A model generated the notes under the pieces. The model saw only the letters and a program-made list of their open reading frames with translations, was not told the DNA's origin and did not search any database. Of a stretch of 7,117 nt of DNA, positions 6,479 through 7,117 are shown piece after piece (within the stretch, counting starts at the first letter, position 1; each line of letters starts with the position of its first letter). Position numbers and translations under genes: made by a program. This stretch comes from JAICND01 sp035281425 (lineage in GTDB: Bacteria; Actinomycetota; Acidimicrobiia; Spongiisociales; ZC4RG35), in the NCBI GenBank assembly GCA_035281425.1, contig DATEDX010000254.1:1-7117 (forward strand). Reading direction: 5' to 3'.

Positions 6479-6687
6479 GTTCCTGGGGGAGGAAGATGCT
6501 CTTCTCTCCTGGGGGGCACTCTTGCCTGGAGGTTGACGGGTCCTCCTGTGAGTCCGTGGGCAGCAAAAGAAATAAACACCTGCAGACCGGGTAGGCCTTA
6601 CCGGACCAGCCAGGGACGGTGACAAAACTGGTTCCGAGCTGATTCATTGGCGGCTGGGCCCCGATCCGAACGTTCAATGGTGTACCA

Positions 6688-6703
6688 GCCCCGTATCCGG
6701 GGC
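6688..6703. repeat. Short perfect hairpin
   Basis: GCCCCG (6688-6693) and CGGGGC (6698-6703) pair around TATC. The stem is GC-only and sits in the middle of the non-coding segment between the two heptamer arrays. No T-tract follows, so it is not called a terminator. Confidence 0.5.
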
Positions 6704-6888
6704 CAGCAGGCCAAAGATGGCTGTGGCCGGGGCTGGGCCGCCAAAGAATCCGAAACGGGGGCAACGGTGATACTCGGGGTCGGAACCCGTTGACAGATTG
6801 GGGAGGCCACCTCCACTCTTCGCTGCTACTAAGTCGGATCCCATGGCACTTCCACCGCCAACACCCACGGAAACGTCAGGAGACCCAG

Positions 6889-6916
6889 AAAAGACGTGAG
6901 GCGTGAGACGTGAGAC
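6889..6916. repeat. Heptamer tandem array B (four units)
   Basis: Four 7-bp units on the plus strand: AAAAGAC (6889-6895), GTGAGGC (6896-6902), and GTGAGAC twice (6903-6916), followed by a decayed fragment CTGAG (6917-6921). It shares the 14-bp sequence AAGACGTGAGGCGT (6891-6904) with array A (6467-6480). Unit type, order and orientation are the same as in array A. Confidence 0.85.
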
Positions 6917-6959
6917 CTGAGTTGCCCCTTCCGTCTCTTCGCTCCTCGGGGAGGACAAA

Positions 6960-6993
6960 GAAGAGGAAGGGCCCCCGAGGGCCCGTCCTCTTC
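6960..6993 (-). terminator. Hairpin terminator of the partial right-edge gene
   Basis: The left arm (6960-6974) and right arm (6979-6993) pair with one mismatch (A6968 against G6985) around the loop CCGA, giving a 15-position stem with GGGCCC at its tip. It lies 18 bases after the stop codon of the minus-strand gene ending at 7012. On the minus strand the stem is followed by CTTTGTCC, only weakly T-rich. Position and strength support termination of that gene. Confidence 0.7.
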
Positions 6994-7011
6994 CTCCCTG
7001 ATGGAGCTAGT

Positions 7012-7117
7012 TCAGGAGAAGATCTCCTGCAGCCGCCGCTCGATGGCGTCGGCCGACTCTCCGGTTTTTTCCTTGATCGTGCCTACCAAACGCTCCCAGC
7101 TTCCCCGGGCTTGCTCC
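7012..7117 (-). CDS. C-terminal end of a small helical protein, possibly CsbD-like (partial)
   Basis: A minus-strand frame enters from the right edge and ends at TGA (7014-7012), giving 34 visible codons. Visible residues include SWERLVGTIKEKTGE followed by a charged helix that ends LQEIFS. Codons mostly end in G or C, as in the neighbouring genes, and a strong hairpin follows the stop, so the frame is credible. The pattern W-x-x-L-x-G-x-x-K-E-K-x-G is reminiscent of CsbD-family stress proteins, but the rest of the family signature is not visible. The family call is weak; other small helical proteins are possible. Confidence 0.55.
   Translation of the reverse strand, partial: EQARGSWERLVGTIKEKTGESADAIERRLQEIFS

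Larger units (their letters stand above)
6418..6959. other. 542-base intergenic region without a credible gene
   Basis: Frames across this stretch use codons unlike the flanking genes (TTA, GTA, AGT) and match no family I know. It holds two heptamer arrays at its two ends, a 6-bp stem with a TATC tetraloop at 6688-6703, and a pair of TCCTGGGGG direct repeats (6481-6489 and 6507-6515). The molybdoenzyme promoter should lie here on the minus strand, but I find no convincing -35/-10 pair. No tRNA, rRNA, known riboswitch or other RNA family was recognised. The central 410 bases remain unexplained. Confidence 0.6.

Noticed and set aside
6418..6700. Molybdenum-cofactor riboswitch upstream of the molybdoenzyme
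   Set aside because: The position would suit it, but I could not find the conserved core or a consistent fold by eye; a covariance-model search would decide.
6321..6764. A 147-codon minus-strand frame overlapping the molybdoenzyme N-terminus
   Set aside because: It translates heptamer array A into a repetitive peptide, is rich in Trp, Pro and Arg, and conflicts with a well-supported gene.
6770..6790. tRNA-like T-arm (GGGTTCCGACCC on the minus strand)
   Set aside because: The loop does not fit TTCRANY and no acceptor, D or anticodon stem can be assembled around it.
6790..6795. Plus-strand TTGACA as a promoter
   Set aside because: No -10-like hexamer follows at 16-19 bp, and no plus-strand gene lies downstream.
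6479..6888. Small transposable element with terminal inverted repeats between the heptamer arrays
   Set aside because: The ends share only about 7 of 10 bases as an inverted repeat, and no transposase or clear target duplication is visible apart from the heptamer-derived 14-bp repeat.
6437..6916. CRISPR array
   Set aside because: The repeats are 7 bp, directly adjacent and without unique spacers, and no cas gene is present.
6674..6958. A 94-codon minus-strand frame in the intergenic region
   Set aside because: It uses codons rare in the flanking genes, runs through heptamer array B, has no domain and no ribosome binding site.

Overview
This is a gene-dense, GC-rich stretch (third codon positions mostly G or C, GTG/TTG starts likely) that looks like the chromosome of an actinobacterium. 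The protein flavours suggest class Acidimicrobiia or a neighbouring uncultured lineage: an ArsR-type regulator with a long N-terminal domain, a phytoene-dehydrogenase-like oxidoreductase, a standalone 5'-3' exonuclease, and a five-segment membrane molybdoenzyme with a Tat motif. The lineage call is inference from memory of protein families. No mobile element, phage gene, CRISPR array, tRNA or rRNA is visible.

Layout. 1-419 (-) holds the N-terminal 139 codons of a probable ArsR-type regulator. It has a near-consensus promoter (TTGACA, 17 bp, TAACTT), a dyad on the expected transcription start, and a good ribosome binding site. A 48-bp perfect palindrome (537-584) separates it from a dienelactone-hydrolase-family gene (596-1348, -). 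That gene is divergent from an FAD/NAD(P) oxidoreductase gene (1347-2765, +), and their ATG codons interlock in one CATG. The oxidoreductase runs 9 bp into the 3' end of a convergent 5'-3' exonuclease gene (2757-3659, -). Twenty bases beyond the exonuclease start a + strand pair begins: a DUF2905 membrane protein (3680-3901) and a 323-residue uncharacterised protein whose GTG follows the TGA directly (3902-4873). That pair converges, with a 4-bp TTAA stop overlap, on a membrane-anchored sulfite-oxidase-like molybdoenzyme (4870-6417, -).

The last 700 bases differ in character. 6418-6959 has no credible gene. It carries two arrays of the same degenerate 7-bp repeat around about 410 bp of unexplained DNA. 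A strong hairpin (6960-6993) then terminates a minus-strand gene of which only the last 34 codons lie in the window.

Function together. The genes do not form one recognisable pathway. The window reads as tightly packed metabolic, repair and envelope genes with almost no spacing. I see no convincing new multi-gene system. The parts most worth a second look are the heptamer arrays and the DNA between them, the perfect palindrome, the operator-like dyad, the Sec/Tat topology of the molybdoenzyme, and the uncharacterised 323-residue protein.
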